A stretch of 64,000 nucleotides of DNA from Planctomycetia bacterium (GTDB lineage Bacteria; Planctomycetota; Planctomycetia; Pirellulales; UBA1268): assembly GCA_026401035.1 (NCBI GenBank), contig JAPLNR010000065.1:67969-131968 (forward strand), given 5' to 3'. Position numbers and translations under genes: made by a program. The notes beneath the pieces were generated by a model that searched no databases, was not told the DNA's origin, and saw only the letters and a program-made list of their open reading frames with translations. Positions 46,599 to 60,152 of the stretch are shown piece after piece. Numbering within the stretch: the first letter of the stretch is position 1; every line of letters starts with the position of its first letter.

Positions 46599-47677
46599 AG
46601 AAATTCGTTCCAACCGCGCTTCTCCAATTCTGCGACCACCCGCCGCACGCCCTCTTCGTGGGCCCTGTCAGCCACGAGCGTGGCGTCCGGCGTGTGCACC
46701 ACAAGCATATCCTCGAGGCCCATGGTGACGACCAGATGGTTGCCGGTGCCGTGGACGATCGTCCGGACGGAGTCGATCCCGAGATGCCTGCCCACGATCG
46801 TATTGCCGTCGGAATCAACGCCCCGCTGGCGGGCCACCGCTGACCAGCCACCCAGGTCGTCCCATTCGAACGGCGCCTCGATCACGGCCACGTCCGTGGC
46901 GTGTTCCAGTACGGCGTAGTCGATCGAGATGCCCTTGATCGCCGCAAACTCCCGGGCGAAGACCGCATCGCGATCGGCGGTCTCCCAGGCGGCCGCAATT
47001 TTTTCGAGCCGCTCGAGACACTCCGGCTGATGCGTGGCGAGCGCCTCGAGGATCGTCGCCGCCTTCCAGACGAAGATGCCGGCATTCCAGAGGAAATTTC
47101 CGGCTGCCAGGTACTCCTTGGCAACGCTCGCCGGCGGCTTCTCGCGAAACTTGGCCACGCGATGCACGGCGGCCCCGCCCGGCGGCTGCGGCAACGGATC
47201 GCCCTGCTGGATGTAGCCGAAGCTTTCGGCCGGGTAGGTCGGCTTGATGCCAAACGTCACGAGCCGGCCGGGGGCTTCGTCGCAGAGCGCCGCAGCCTGC
47301 AGGATCGCCTCCCGAAAACGGCCGGCCGGCTTGATCACGTGGTCGGACGGCATCACGGCCATCGTGGCCGCAGGGTCGTGCCGTGCGACCAGGAGCGCCG
47401 CGAGGCCGACGCAGGGGGCGGTGTCGCGTTTGCAGGGTTCGCCGACGAGGCCGGCCTCGGGCACGCCCGGCAGTTGGGCATGCACCGCCGGGAGCAGCCG
47501 CTGCGACGTGACCACCATCATCCGCTCCGGCGGCACGAGACCGGCGAGCCGTTCGACCGTGTCTTCGAGCAGGGTCTTTTCACCGGCCAGCGGCAGCAGC
47601 TGTTTCGGCAACGCAGCCCGGCTGGCGGGCCAGAAACGGGTGCCGGATCCACCGGCCATCACGATCGCATGCAGCAT
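46595..47677 (-). CDS. manC: Mannose-1-phosphate guanylyltransferase
   Basis: ManC makes GDP-mannose from mannose-1-phosphate and GTP. The 360-residue protein has AIVMAGGSGTRFWPASRA and then PKQLLPL, EPCKRDTAPCVGLAAL, FGYIQQGD, KFREKPP and NFLWNAGIFVWKA, and an insertion WDDLGGW-type motif near the end. It lacks the C-terminal cupin (PMI) domain of bifunctional ManC, so isomerase must be elsewhere. GGAGGA precedes the ATG at 47677. GDP-mannose would serve LPS or exopolysaccharide. The lipase gene overlaps its stop by 4 bp. Confidence 0.93.
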   Translation of the reverse strand: MLHAIVMAGGSGTRFWPASRAALPKQLLPLAGEKTLLEDTVERLAGLVPPERMMVVTSQRLLPAVHAQLPGVPEAGLVGEPCKRDTAPCVGLAALLVARHDPAATMAVMPSDHVIKPAGRFREAILQAAALCDEAPGRLVTFGIKPTYPAESFGYIQQGDPLPQPPGGAAVHRVAKFREKPPASVAKEYLAAGNFLWNAGIFVWKAATILEALATHQPECLERLEKIAAAWETADRDAVFAREFAAIKGISIDYAVLEHATDVAVIEAPFEWDDLGGWSAVARQRGVDSDGNTIVGRHLGIDSVRTIVHGTGNHLVVTMGLEDMLVVHTPDATLVADRAHEEGVRRVVAELEKRGWNEFL

Positions 47678-47703
47678 CAGCCAAGTCCTCCGTGGAGCAT
47701 CAT
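47677..47703 (-). CDS. Possible 8-codon leader peptide ahead of manC
   Basis: ATG-ATG-CTC-CAC-GGA-GGA-CTT-GGC-TGA lies directly upstream; its TGA shares a base with the manC ATG (TGATG). The manC ribosome-binding site GGAGGA lies inside this reading frame. It may be chance, or give translational coupling. No other evidence of translation exists. Confidence 0.2.
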   Translation of the reverse strand: MMLHGGLG

Positions 47704-47732
47704 TGTTTTTCCGAGGGTCTTGATAGAGGGTT

Positions 47733-49190
47733 TCATGAGGGGCTTTGTCGATCGCAGCCGACGACCAGCGGCTTCTCGATCCGGCTGCCAGACGAAAGCA
47801 CGCGGTGAATGTCTGTCTCGTCGAGGATGCCGGCGGCGTCGAGTTCCACGTCGATGCCCTCGGCGACGCTTACGCCGGCCTGGGCGAGCAGCCTGCGGGC
47901 ATGGTTCACGAGCGCTGCCCGCACGTGCTCGGGCGCGTCGCTGGCTGAGCCGGCGGGATTCTTGAGCGGCGCAAAACCCTGCTCCGGTTCGATTTCAACC
48001 ACGCAGACCCGCGCCGCCAAGGGCATGAGGTCGAAGATGAACCGTTCGAATTTGATCGCGTTGGGCTGCCGCGGTGTCACCAGCCGGCCGGCGTCGTCGA
48101 GGAATGCCACCGACTTGTGGGCGAGATGCAGGGGCAGGGAGTCCGCGGTCGCTGCGGCCCGGTCGAGGAACGACTTCGTGAAGGCATGCACCGCGATGGA
48201 GCCGGCGTGGAATCGGAGTCGGCCATCGGGCAGCCGCTCGGCGGCAAGCGGTCCGGGAAGATCGCTGTATTCGACGACAATGTGCCGGCCGTCGTTCTCC
48301 ACCACCACGCCGACCCGCTCGGCCGGCTCGCGTTTCCGCACCACCTGCGTGGAGAACTCGGCGGCGGTCAGCAGGTGGTAGCCGAGAAACTCCCGGTCGA
48401 GCGGCATGGCCAGTGGATTGTCGACCTGGAAACTCACGATCTGTTCGACGCCGTGCCGTCCAAACCAGTCGAGCCCACCGGTTTCGGCGAGCGCGGTGAG
48501 CATGCCACCATGGCCGTCGGGGGCCATTGCCACGTGGTCCGGGGCGTCGAGCAGCAGCCGTCCGCTGGCGGCATCGATGGCCGGGAGATCGTGCTGCCGA
48601 AACACGTGCACGCATTCCGGTGAGAGACCGAGGCAGGGGTGTTCGCGCAGAAAATCCCGCGTCTCGGCGTCGGTCGCGGAACTGGTCATGATCGCCAGCG
48701 GCACGTCGCGGCCGAATCGCCGGCGCACGGCCCGCAACTTTCCAAACAGCAGTTCGAACAGGCTGGCCTGCGAGACCGGGCCCACCCTGTAAAGCCCTTT
48801 CGGCCCGGTGCAGCCGAGCCGGGTGCCCTGACCACCTGCGACAAGAATCGCGCCGACGGCTCCCGTGGACAGCGCCTGTTCGCCACGGGCTCTGGCCACG
48901 GCCGGCGGGATGGAATTTTCTGCAGCGCCCAGCCGCAGGCAGGGAGGAGTGACGGCCCGGGTCAGCTCGATCGTGGGAGGCAGGACCGCGGTGGTCTGGG
49001 CAGCGAGCCGCTGGAGTTCCGAAAACTGCCTCCAGTCGATCAGGGACAACTGGCCCAGGAGCCGTGCCCGACCGGCGGCGTCGAGCCGATCCCAGGAGGC
49101 GAGCACGTGCGTCTGGCCGGCCGCTGCGAGCTGCCGGGAAAGCGTCTGGGGGACTGCAGATGCGGTTTCGGAAGTTTCGCGATCACTCAT
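47733..49190 (-). CDS. UDP-sugar pyrophosphorylase, UAP1-like (UDPGP family)
   Basis: A 485-residue enzyme of the eukaryote-like UDPGP family (PF01704). The nucleotide-binding loop is ILVAGGQGTRLGCTGPKGLY, followed by IMTSSATDAETRDF, QHDLPAI and APDGHGGM, and the sugar-binding region with QVDNPLAMPLDREFLGYHL. This order matches UDP-N-acetylhexosamine pyrophosphorylases (UAP1/AGX1) more closely than UDP-glucose enzymes of the GalU type. It would make UDP-GlcNAc or a similar donor. ATG at 49190 overlaps the TGA of a 35-codon gene just upstream. Confidence 0.82.
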   Translation of the reverse strand: MSDRETSETASAVPQTLSRQLAAAGQTHVLASWDRLDAAGRARLLGQLSLIDWRQFSELQRLAAQTTAVLPPTIELTRAVTPPCLRLGAAENSIPPAVARARGEQALSTGAVGAILVAGGQGTRLGCTGPKGLYRVGPVSQASLFELLFGKLRAVRRRFGRDVPLAIMTSSATDAETRDFLREHPCLGLSPECVHVFRQHDLPAIDAASGRLLLDAPDHVAMAPDGHGGMLTALAETGGLDWFGRHGVEQIVSFQVDNPLAMPLDREFLGYHLLTAAEFSTQVVRKREPAERVGVVVENDGRHIVVEYSDLPGPLAAERLPDGRLRFHAGSIAVHAFTKSFLDRAAATADSLPLHLAHKSVAFLDDAGRLVTPRQPNAIKFERFIFDLMPLAARVCVVEIEPEQGFAPLKNPAGSASDAPEHVRAALVNHARRLLAQAGVSVAEGIDVELDAAGILDETDIHRVLSSGSRIEKPLVVGCDRQSPS

Positions 49191-49294
49191 CCGCGCACCC
49201 ACCACCAGAACAGAAAGCAGAGCAGTGGAAAGCCGATGAAGATCACCCCGTAGGTAAAGAGCGTGGTCCAGAGGTGTTCGGGCCAGCGTGCCAT
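49187..49294 (-). CDS. Small membrane protein of 35 residues
   Basis: A complete open frame of 36 codons: MARWPEHLWTTLFTY, then GVIFIGFPLLCFLFWWW and VRG. It encodes a short basic N-terminus, one hydrophobic helix with a Trp-rich end and a basic tail. The TGA overlaps the ATG of the UDPGP-family gene in ATGA, which supports real translation. It belongs to no family I recognise. A role in membrane recruitment or regulation of the neighbouring envelope sugar enzymes is conjecture. Confidence 0.6.
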   Translation of the reverse strand: MARWPEHLWTTLFTYGVIFIGFPLLCFLFWWWVRG

Positions 49295-49358
49295 GAATGG
49301 AAAGCCGATCGGAAAAAGTCGGAGTCAGGGTTGGACGGAGATTGGACGGAGACGGGGT

Positions 49359-50231
49359 TTAGACGGGGGACGTCACGAAGACATCGACAGGAATTTCAAA
49401 CGCCTCCTCGGCCGGTTCGTCGAGCCGGCATTCGACCCGCATGCCCCAGGGCAGAACCTCAGCGGCCGACACAAGCGCCTCCACGCCATCGTATGCGGTG
49501 GTCACCTCAACGACGGGCATCTGGGCAAACGGCGGGCAGAAGCCGACGTGGCCGGAGGCGGTGCGGGCGCCTTGCGGCACGGCCAGCGAGAGCGTGCCGC
49601 GCAGGGAGTCATGGCCGGCGGCCTCGTAACGCTCGAAACGCTGCGTGAGGTGGCCGGGGCAGGGAAGAGCGGTCGCGGCTGCCGGAGAGAAAACCGAGTC
49701 GACGGTTTGTGGTGCCTGCCAGGGCCGCGGGCCGCCGGCCGGCGCTGCCCGGCTGTCGGCCGGCCAGCGGCTGGCCGCCCGCCGTGCCGAGGGATTCCGG
49801 ATCCCCACCAGCCAGGGGCCGGCAACCGTCGTTCCGACAAAGAGCAAGGCCGCCACGAACGATAGGGCCTCGGGCGGCGTCGCCAGCCGCGGCGGCATGG
49901 CGACCGCCGCCAACGCGAGCACGAGCCCGGTCCGCGCCGCGAGAGACCAGGGCAGCCCACCTGCCGCGTTGCCCGCCGCCCGCGACATGACGTCGACCAC
50001 GAGCACGAGCCCCACACCGGCGGCGGCGACGGCGAGAAGGCCGGCCGGCCCGGGTGGGAATTCAAAGCCGCTCGTCAGCCGCCGGCCGCAGAGCACGAGT
50101 CCGCAGGCCAGCACCATCGCGGCCGTCAACGCCGCGGCCGCACCGAAGAATGCCTGCTCAAGCGTGCCTACGGCCGGCAGCGTTTCCGCTCGTGGCGAAC
50201 CACCGCGTTCCAGCCAGGTTGCAAAAAACAC
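49359..50231 (-). CDS. Membrane protein of unknown function
   Basis: A 290-residue protein with four N-terminal hydrophobic segments (about 28-50, 62-82, 93-113, 122-142), an Ala/Pro-rich linker, and a beta-rich C-terminal domain with HVGFCPPFAQMPVVEVTT and VLPWGMRVECRLDEP. The C-terminal domain may sit outside the membrane. I do not recognise a family. Start GTG at 50231 lies 6 bp after the metK stop, so it is in the metK transcript. Conservation next to metK would be informative. Confidence 0.6.
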   Translation of the reverse strand: MFFATWLERGGSPRAETLPAVGTLEQAFFGAAAALTAAMVLACGLVLCGRRLTSGFEFPPGPAGLLAVAAAGVGLVLVVDVMSRAAGNAAGGLPWSLAARTGLVLALAAVAMPPRLATPPEALSFVAALLFVGTTVAGPWLVGIRNPSARRAASRWPADSRAAPAGGPRPWQAPQTVDSVFSPAAATALPCPGHLTQRFERYEAAGHDSLRGTLSLAVPQGARTASGHVGFCPPFAQMPVVEVTTAYDGVEALVSAAEVLPWGMRVECRLDEPAEEAFEIPVDVFVTSPV

Positions 50232-50237
50232 GAACGA

Positions 50238-51416
<1,179 letters not shown>

Positions 51417-51507
51417 GGCTGCTGCCTTCTGCGTAAAAGAGGGAGGGAGTTTCAGAAATGGTCCGGTGAACGTGCCGGCGGGAGAACACGCCCGCCGAGG
51501 CCTGCGA

Positions 51508-52842
51508 TTATCGGGGGAGCGGCATTTCTTGGCAACCGGTCTCTCCCGGTTTGGCGGGACTGAGCCGGGAGAGGATGAGCGCGGCCGTCGCCGCCGTGGC
51601 ACCGCGCCGCGCCGAGACCGTGGCCGCCGCACGGCCGCCGAGGGCTCGCGCCCAGGCGGGGTCGTCGAGGCAGCGTTTCAGGAAGGCCCGCAGGGCCGCC
51701 CCATCGGCGACGATTTCGGCCGCATCGGCCTCATGGAGCACGCGGACCTCGTCCTGGAAGTTGCGGGTGTGCGGGCCGAAGCAGACGGCTACGCCGTAGG
51801 CGGCCGGTTCGAGCATGTTCTGACCGCCCCGCTTCCCGTCGAGGCTGCCGCCGACGAAGGCGATCGCCGCCGTGCCCCACCACCAGCCGAGCTCACCGGT
51901 TGCATCCACCAGCAGGATGCGGGCCGCCGGGTCGGCGCCGGCGCGATCCAGCAGGCTGCGCTTCTGCCACCGCAGGCCCGTTCCATCGAGCAGGGCCGTG
52001 ATCTCGGGCGTCCGTTCGACGTGCCGGGGCACGATCACGAGCCGCAGCCGTGGATGCCCAGCCGCGAGGGACCGGAAGGCAGCGATCGCGAATTGTTCCT
52101 CCGGAGCCTGCGTGCTGCCTGCCAGGAAGACGATGTCGTCGTCACCGATGCCAGCCAGTTGCTGCAGCCGCGAGACGTCGGCTGCATGGCGATCGCCCTT
52201 CACGCCGTCGAACTTCATCGAACCGGTGACGGTCACGTCGCCGGCCCCCAGCGACACGAACCGGTCGGCGTCCTGCTGCGACCGCGCGGCCACGAGCGAC
52301 ACCCTCTGGAGCATCCGCCCGACGAGTGGCCGAATCCGCGCGTAGCCAGCCGCGCTCCGCCCGCTCATCCGCGCGTTCGCGACGATGATCGGAAGATTCC
52401 GGGCGCGGGTGCGGGCGAGCAGATTCGGCCAGAGTTCGAGTTCGCCGAGGACGAGGAGGTCGGGCCGAACGCGGTCGAGCACGTTGTCGACGGCCCAGGT
52501 GAAGTCGAGCGGGCAGGGAAACGTGCGGTCAGGGCCGAAGCGCCGGGCCGCCACGTCGAGGCCGGTCGTGGTGCTGCTCGAGATCACGCACTCGACGGGC
52601 CGGCCGCTGGCATCCGCCTGCCGCCCCAGTTCGGCGGCAAGCGACGCGAGCAACTGCACCTCCCCGACGCTCACGCCATGCAGCCAGATCCGCGGCACTC
52701 CATCTCGCCGCGGCACCGGCACAACGGCCCCGGTGAACCGCGTCCAAGGCGCCGCCACCGGTCGTGCGCCCGAGAACCTTCTCCATGCCACCCAGGGCAG
52801 AAGAAGCACGAACGCGAGCATGTAAACGATATTGAGAACCAT
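51508..52842 (-). CDS. kdtA: 3-Deoxy-D-manno-octulosonic acid transferase (WaaA/KdtA)
   Basis: KdtA adds Kdo to lipid A precursor at the inner membrane. The 444-residue protein has an N-terminal membrane anchor (about 3-18), then GT-B halves. HGVSVGE places the catalytic Glu at residue 61; [42 protein letters not shown] and [22 protein letters not shown] are all typical of GT30. Its presence implies that this organism builds Kdo-lipid A, so it has a Gram-negative-type outer membrane. metK follows after 91 bp. Confidence 0.9.
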   Translation of the reverse strand: MVLNIVYMLAFVLLLPWVAWRRFSGARPVAAPWTRFTGAVVPVPRRDGVPRIWLHGVSVGEVQLLASLAAELGRQADASGRPVECVISSSTTTGLDVAARRFGPDRTFPCPLDFTWAVDNVLDRVRPDLLVLGELELWPNLLARTRARNLPIIVANARMSGRSAAGYARIRPLVGRMLQRVSLVAARSQQDADRFVSLGAGDVTVTGSMKFDGVKGDRHAADVSRLQQLAGIGDDDIVFLAGSTQAPEEQFAIAAFRSLAAGHPRLRLVIVPRHVERTPEITALLDGTGLRWQKRSLLDRAGADPAARILLVDATGELGWWWGTAAIAFVGGSLDGKRGGQNMLEPAAYGVAVCFGPHTRNFQDEVRVLHEADAAEIVADGAALRAFLKRCLDDPAWARALGGRAAATVSARRGATAATAALILSRLSPAKPGETGCQEMPLPR

Positions 52843-53052
52843 GAACTACTTCGTGTCACTCAGTACCACTCACGGAAGTGCAATGCAGGATGCGATGCCT
52901 CCCGCCGGCAACGGGATGTCGCCAAGGGGGCGAAGTCCAGGCTGGCACGGCCCGCGTGAAACCAGATGCTGAACGCCGGGAGCGGCGGCAATGCGGGCAT
53001 GCTCGAAGTGCCGCCCCTCTGTCCGGTTCGGCAGGTTGCACGCCGGCCGCCA

Positions 53053-56367
<3,315 letters not shown>

Positions 56368-56580
56368 TGGATATCGGGTGGCCGGAGCCAGATGACCGGA
56401 GGCGGAGGTGCGGGCAGGGCGGGCGGAGGCCGGCACAGGCCCGGAGGCCTGCGAGCCAAAGAACATTCTCGTGCCCGGGCTTGGCGTGGGTCAAGGCGAT
56501 TCGCCCGGTTACACTCCGTGAACTTGGAACGGGCCGATGCGGCGAGCGGAGTTCTTCGAGAAACGGCGACAGCGACAGGC

Positions 56581-57390
56581 ATGACTCACGTTCGCGATCT
56601 CTCCGGTCAACTCCTGTTCCTGGGCACGGGCACGAGTGTCGGCGTGCCCGTGGTGGGCTGCGGCTGTGGCACATGCCGCAGCGACGACCCGCGGAACAGC
56701 CGCACGCGGACCAGCGTCGTGCTCGGCCTGCCCGGCGGCACGCTCCTCGTCGACACGACCCCCGACCTCCGTAGCCAGCTCCTGCGGGAACGGATCGGCC
56801 GGGTCGACGCGATCCTCTACACACACGACCACGTCGACCACGTCTACGGTCTCGACGACGTCCGGCCGATCTGTTTTCAGTCCGGCGGGCCGATCACCGC
56901 GTTTTGCGAGGAGCGAGTGGAACGGCGGATCCGCCGGGCCTTCGACTATGCCTTCGAGCCGCTGCCGGTGCCGGGTGGCGGAGTGCCGAAGATCGAGTTT
57001 GCGCGGATCTCCGCGGAGCCCTTCGAGTTGCTCGGGATGCAGGTGATTCCGCTGCGGTTGCGGCACGGTGTGTTTGACGTGCTCGGGTTTCGTTTCGGAA
57101 ACCTGGCCTATTGCACCGACACGAACCTGATCCCCGACGAAACCTGGCCGCTGCTCGAGGGCGTCGACACGCTGATCCTCGACTGCCTGCGGCCGACGCG
57201 CCACCCGACCCATTTTTCACTCGCGGAGTCGCTGGCGGCGGCGCGGCGCGTCGGCGCCCGTCGCACGCTGTTGGTTCACATGGCGCATGACATCGAGCAT
57301 GCGGCCGTCTCCGCCACGTTGCCCATGGGTGTCGAACTCGCGTATGACGGACTCGCGGTGCCGCTCGTCGAGGTGATCACCGCGACGTGA
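56581..57390 (+). CDS. MBL-fold metallohydrolase (PhnP/RNase Z-like)
   Basis: A 269-residue metallo-beta-lactamase fold protein. FLGTGTSVGVPVVGCGCGTC at the start is typical of the PhnP group, and THDHVDHVYG holds the metal ligands. Later metal positions include LRLRHGVFD, YCTDTNLIP and LLVHMAHDI. PhnP cleaves cyclic ribose phosphates in phosphonate breakdown, but no phn genes are near; a general phosphodiesterase role is likely. It is convergent with trpD, whose stop codon is adjacent to its own (TGATCA). Confidence 0.82.
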   Translation: MTHVRDLSGQLLFLGTGTSVGVPVVGCGCGTCRSDDPRNSRTRTSVVLGLPGGTLLVDTTPDLRSQLLRERIGRVDAILYTHDHVDHVYGLDDVRPICFQSGGPITAFCEERVERRIRRAFDYAFEPLPVPGGGVPKIEFARISAEPFELLGMQVIPLRLRHGVFDVLGFRFGNLAYCTDTNLIPDETWPLLEGVDTLILDCLRPTRHPTHFSLAESLAAARRVGARRTLLVHMAHDIEHAAVSATLPMGVELAYDGLAVPLVEVITAT

Positions 57391-58446
57391 TCACGCCCGC
57401 TCCTCAGCGGGAGTGCCGTGCGAGCCGGCGGCCAACTGATCCAGTTTCCGGGCGGCCGCGCCGGAATCGATGGCTGTTTCGGCGCGGCTGCGCGCGGCTT
57501 TCAGGTCGGGGGCCTGGCCCGCCGCCCAGAGCACGGCCGCGGCATTCAAGAGGACGATGTCGCGGCGCGGCCCGGGTGCACCGGAGAGCACCGCGCGGAT
57601 GGCGGCTGCGCTTTCGGCTGGGCCAGCCACGGCCAGATCCTCGAGCCTTGCGGCCGGCTGTGTCGGCAGGCCGAAGTCCTCGGGAGTCCAGCGGTGCTGA
57701 ACCGTTCCGGCCGGCGACACGTCAATGACGGCGGTCGGCCCGAAGAGGCTCACTTCGTCGAACGCCTGCTCGTCGTCGCCCGCGATGCCGCCGGAGACCA
57801 CGAGCACCCGCTGTGCACCGAGCAGCATGGCGGCCTGCGCCATCGGCTCCCGCGCCGCCGGACGGCCCACGCCGATCACCTGCACCGTGGCAGCGGCGGG
57901 ATTGCAGAGTGGCCCGACCAGATTGAAGACGGTCGGCCGTCCGAGCGACCTCCGCAGCGGTCCCACGCGGGCCAGCGCCGGATGATGAACGGGCGCGAGG
58001 CAGAAACACAGGCCGATCTGATCGAGGCAGTGCGCGGCCGTCTCCGGAGACGCATCGATGCGCACGCCGAGTTGCTCGAGCACGTCGCCGGAGCCCGTTC
58101 GGCTCGAGACGGCGCGGTTGCCATGTTTCGCCACCGGCAGCCCCGTGGCCGCCGCGACGATCGCGGCGGCCGTCGAGATATTGAACGATCCGGAGCCATC
58201 GCCGCCGGTGCCGCAGGTGTCGGCCACGATTCGCTGCCGGCTCGCCACGGGCAGCATCCGCGCCCGCAGCGCCGTCGCCACTCCCGCAATCTCGTCGGCC
58301 GACTCGCCAAGGGCCGCGAGAGCCAGCAGCCAGCGGCCAAACGCGTCGAGATCGACCGCCCCTTCGAGCACTCGGTCGACGAGCCGCGTCGTCTCCTCCC
58401 GGGAGCCGCGGATGCCACGCCCCAGATGCTCGATGACGGCTTCCAT
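57391..58446 (-). CDS. trpD: Anthranilate phosphoribosyltransferase
   Basis: TrpD joins anthranilate to phosphoribosyl pyrophosphate in tryptophan synthesis. The protein (351 residues from ATG at 58446) has EEIAGVATALRARM-like helices, the PRPP loop DTCGTGGDGSGSFNIST, KHGNRAVSSRTGSGDVLEQLG and RRSLGRPTVFNLVGPLCNP, all diagnostic. An ATG at 58527 would give 27 extra residues without family similarity. No other trp gene is adjacent. The stop of the neighbouring MBL gene directly abuts its own. Confidence 0.92.
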   Translation of the reverse strand: MEAVIEHLGRGIRGSREETTRLVDRVLEGAVDLDAFGRWLLALAALGESADEIAGVATALRARMLPVASRQRIVADTCGTGGDGSGSFNISTAAAIVAAATGLPVAKHGNRAVSSRTGSGDVLEQLGVRIDASPETAAHCLDQIGLCFCLAPVHHPALARVGPLRRSLGRPTVFNLVGPLCNPAAATVQVIGVGRPAAREPMAQAAMLLGAQRVLVVSGGIAGDDEQAFDEVSLFGPTAVIDVSPAGTVQHRWTPEDFGLPTQPAARLEDLAVAGPAESAAAIRAVLSGAPGPRRDIVLLNAAAVLWAAGQAPDLKAARSRAETAIDSGAAARKLDQLAAGSHGTPAEERA

Positions 58447-58589
58447 GTCGCTGCTGCCGGCTGTGTCTTTCGTCCGATCGATGGGATTGGGCAAGGAAAT
58501 AGTGCTCCTGTCCGCGGTCGCCGCCATTACCGTTTCATTTCAGATACTATTGCAGCCTACACAACGCCCCCTTCGGAGACCCCCTGACC

Positions 58590-59528
58590 GTGCCCCGCAA
58601 GGTGATTCTCGACATCGATCCGGGAATAGACGATGCCGTGGCGCTGGTCATGGCCCTGTTCGATCCACGGCTGGAAGTGCTGGCGGTGACGGCGACGGGG
58701 GGCAACGTGCCCGCCGAACAGGCCACGGCCAACCTGCAGGCGCTCGTCGGCCTGCTCGATCCGCCGCGGCTCCCGCGGCTGGGGCTCGCCCCCGCCGACA
58801 CGGCCCTGCCGGAGAAGCCGTTCAACATGCACGGCGCCGACGGCCTCGGCGGCATCAACCTGCCTCGGGCCCAACTCCACGGCGGGCACGTCTCGGAAAA
58901 AGTGATCTGGGAGACGCTCCGGGCTCACCCCCGGGAGATCACGATCGTGGCGCTGGGGCCGCTCACCAACCTCTCGCGGGTGCTCACCCGCGATCCGTCG
59001 ATCGTGGAACTGATCGGCGAGGTGGTCATCGCCGGGGGCACGGTGCAGGGTGCCGGCAACGTCACGCCCGTCGTCGACTTCAATTTTTATTGCGATCCCC
59101 GGGCTGCCCGGCATGTCGTGCGCGAGCCCGTCACCAAGACGCTCGTGCCGCTCGAGACCACGGGGCAGGTGATCTTCGGCTTCGACCTGCTCGACCAGCT
59201 GCCGGATGACTCGTCGCGGGCCGGCGACATCCTGCGACGGATGCTGCCGCACGCGTTTCGGGCCCACCGTCAACTGCTCGGCAGTGAAGGGATCAGCATG
59301 CACGATGTCGTCGCGCTGGTCGCCGTGACAAACCCCGAACTCTTCGAGCGGACGACCGTGGCCGCCGATGTCGAGACCGGAGGCGAACTCACCGCCGGCA
59401 TGCTCGTGGTCGATCGCCGCACCGTGCGGCAGTGGCGGCCCAACCTCGATCTGCTCGTCAATTGCGACGTGCCGGCCGTCAAGGACTGCATCCTCCGCGG
59501 TCTGGCAGTGGCTGGCGCTGGAACCTGA
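58590..59528 (+). CDS. Nucleoside hydrolase (inosine-uridine preferring type)
   Basis: This enzyme cleaves the N-glycosidic bond of ribonucleosides. The 312-residue protein has the metal site DIDPGIDDAVALVMA at the start, NVPAEQATANLQAL, GADGLGGINLP, VALGPLTNLSRVL and VVIAGGTVQGAGNVTPVVDFN with the conserved Asn/Asp. Start GTG at 58590 precedes PRKVILDIDPG directly. Substrate range is not decided. It is divergent from trpD and convergent with htrA, with the repeat-rich 624-bp gap between. Confidence 0.9.
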   Translation: MPRKVILDIDPGIDDAVALVMALFDPRLEVLAVTATGGNVPAEQATANLQALVGLLDPPRLPRLGLAPADTALPEKPFNMHGADGLGGINLPRAQLHGGHVSEKVIWETLRAHPREITIVALGPLTNLSRVLTRDPSIVELIGEVVIAGGTVQGAGNVTPVVDFNFYCDPRAARHVVREPVTKTLVPLETTGQVIFGFDLLDQLPDDSSRAGDILRRMLPHAFRAHRQLLGSEGISMHDVVALVAVTNPELFERTTVAADVETGGELTAGMLVVDRRTVRQWRPNLDLLVNCDVPAVKDCILRGLAVAGAGT

Positions 59529-59545
59529 GGCCGGCCCACGGGCAG

Positions 59546-59563
59546 AACAGGCTTCAGCCTGTC
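59546..59563 (+). repeat. Diverged near-palindrome after nucleoside hydrolase
   Basis: The sequence AACAGGCTTCAGCCTGTC matches the dispersed near-palindrome with its outer base pair mismatched. It lies 17 bp after the nucleoside hydrolase stop, in the same orientation relative to the gene as the three copies that abut a stop. Before it, GGGCAG replaces the usual AAGTAG, so this looks like a decayed copy. Confidence 0.75.
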
Positions 59564-59642
59564 ACACTCCTGCTCGGCACAAGATGTGCGCTACGCCAGG
59601 CAAGCATCGCAAGAAGATCCATGAGCCCAAGAGCCCAAGGTC

Positions 59643-59805
59643 ATGGGAGTCAAGGATTTCAAGAAGCTCTTGCCGCTCTTGGAGCGGCTGCACTCTCGAC
59701 GGCTGCGTCGCTCCTCAAGCGCAAGACCGGCAGCGGCATGGTGAAGTGGCGGCTCCACCGCACTTCGAGGTCGATCGCTCGGTCCCGATCCGCATTGATG
59801 TCACC
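59643..59805 (+). pseudogene. Frameshifted, internally deleted IS4-like transposase remnant
   Basis: Three pieces of one protein are readable in order. MGVKDFKKLLPLLERLH is at 59643-59693. LLKRKTGSGMVKWRLH is at 59711-59758. HFEVDRSVPIRIDVT is at 59761-59805, shifted by one base relative to the second piece. They match my memory of an IS4-family transposase common in Rhodopirellula-type genomes, in which the second and third pieces read RLHTHFEVD continuously. The long stretch normally between the first and second pieces is deleted. No terminal inverted repeats are seen. Confidence 0.6.
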
Positions 59806-59986
59806 CGACGGGCCGGCCTCTGGACCGGCCGCAAGCCGACGCCGCGGAGCGCGCTGCAGGTTTTGGGAAATGGTCTGCTTCTCCATCTGCGGGCTCGCCA
59901 GCGAGGAGGAACTGCTTGCCCACAAAAGGGAAGTTGCAACTGCAACCTCCCGATTCATGAACGCGGCCCGGTCGATGTGATCGACA
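59806..59986. other. Unassigned stretch between transposase remnant and repeat B
   Basis: No coding feature, promoter or repeat is recognised in these 181 bp. A short perfect inverted repeat GGCCGGCCTCTGGACCGGCC-like segment (59813-59832) is visible. It may be further decayed insertion-sequence material. Confidence 0.3.
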
Positions 59987-60152
59987 GGCTGAAGCTCGAC
60001 GAGCGTCTGCATTTTCGACCTTCTGAGGTTGGCAGCTCCGTAGGTCGTCAGCGGAGAAAATGCAGCGCGAAGGAGACTTCTGCCGCCGGCGACCAATGCG
60101 GTATGACAGCACATGCGCGGCCATGGCAGGTCATGACAGGCTGAAGCCTGTC
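59987..60152 (-). repeat. Dispersed repeat family, copy B with near-palindrome
   Basis: The 115-bp core (59987-60101) has four mismatches to 43998-44112. It is preceded by a half-copy of the near-palindrome, GACAGGCTGAAGC (59983-59995), and followed by a 33-bp spacer and the full near-palindrome (60135-60152), which abuts the TAG stop of htrA. The spacer contains GCGCGGCCATG, also present in copy C. Confidence 0.92.
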
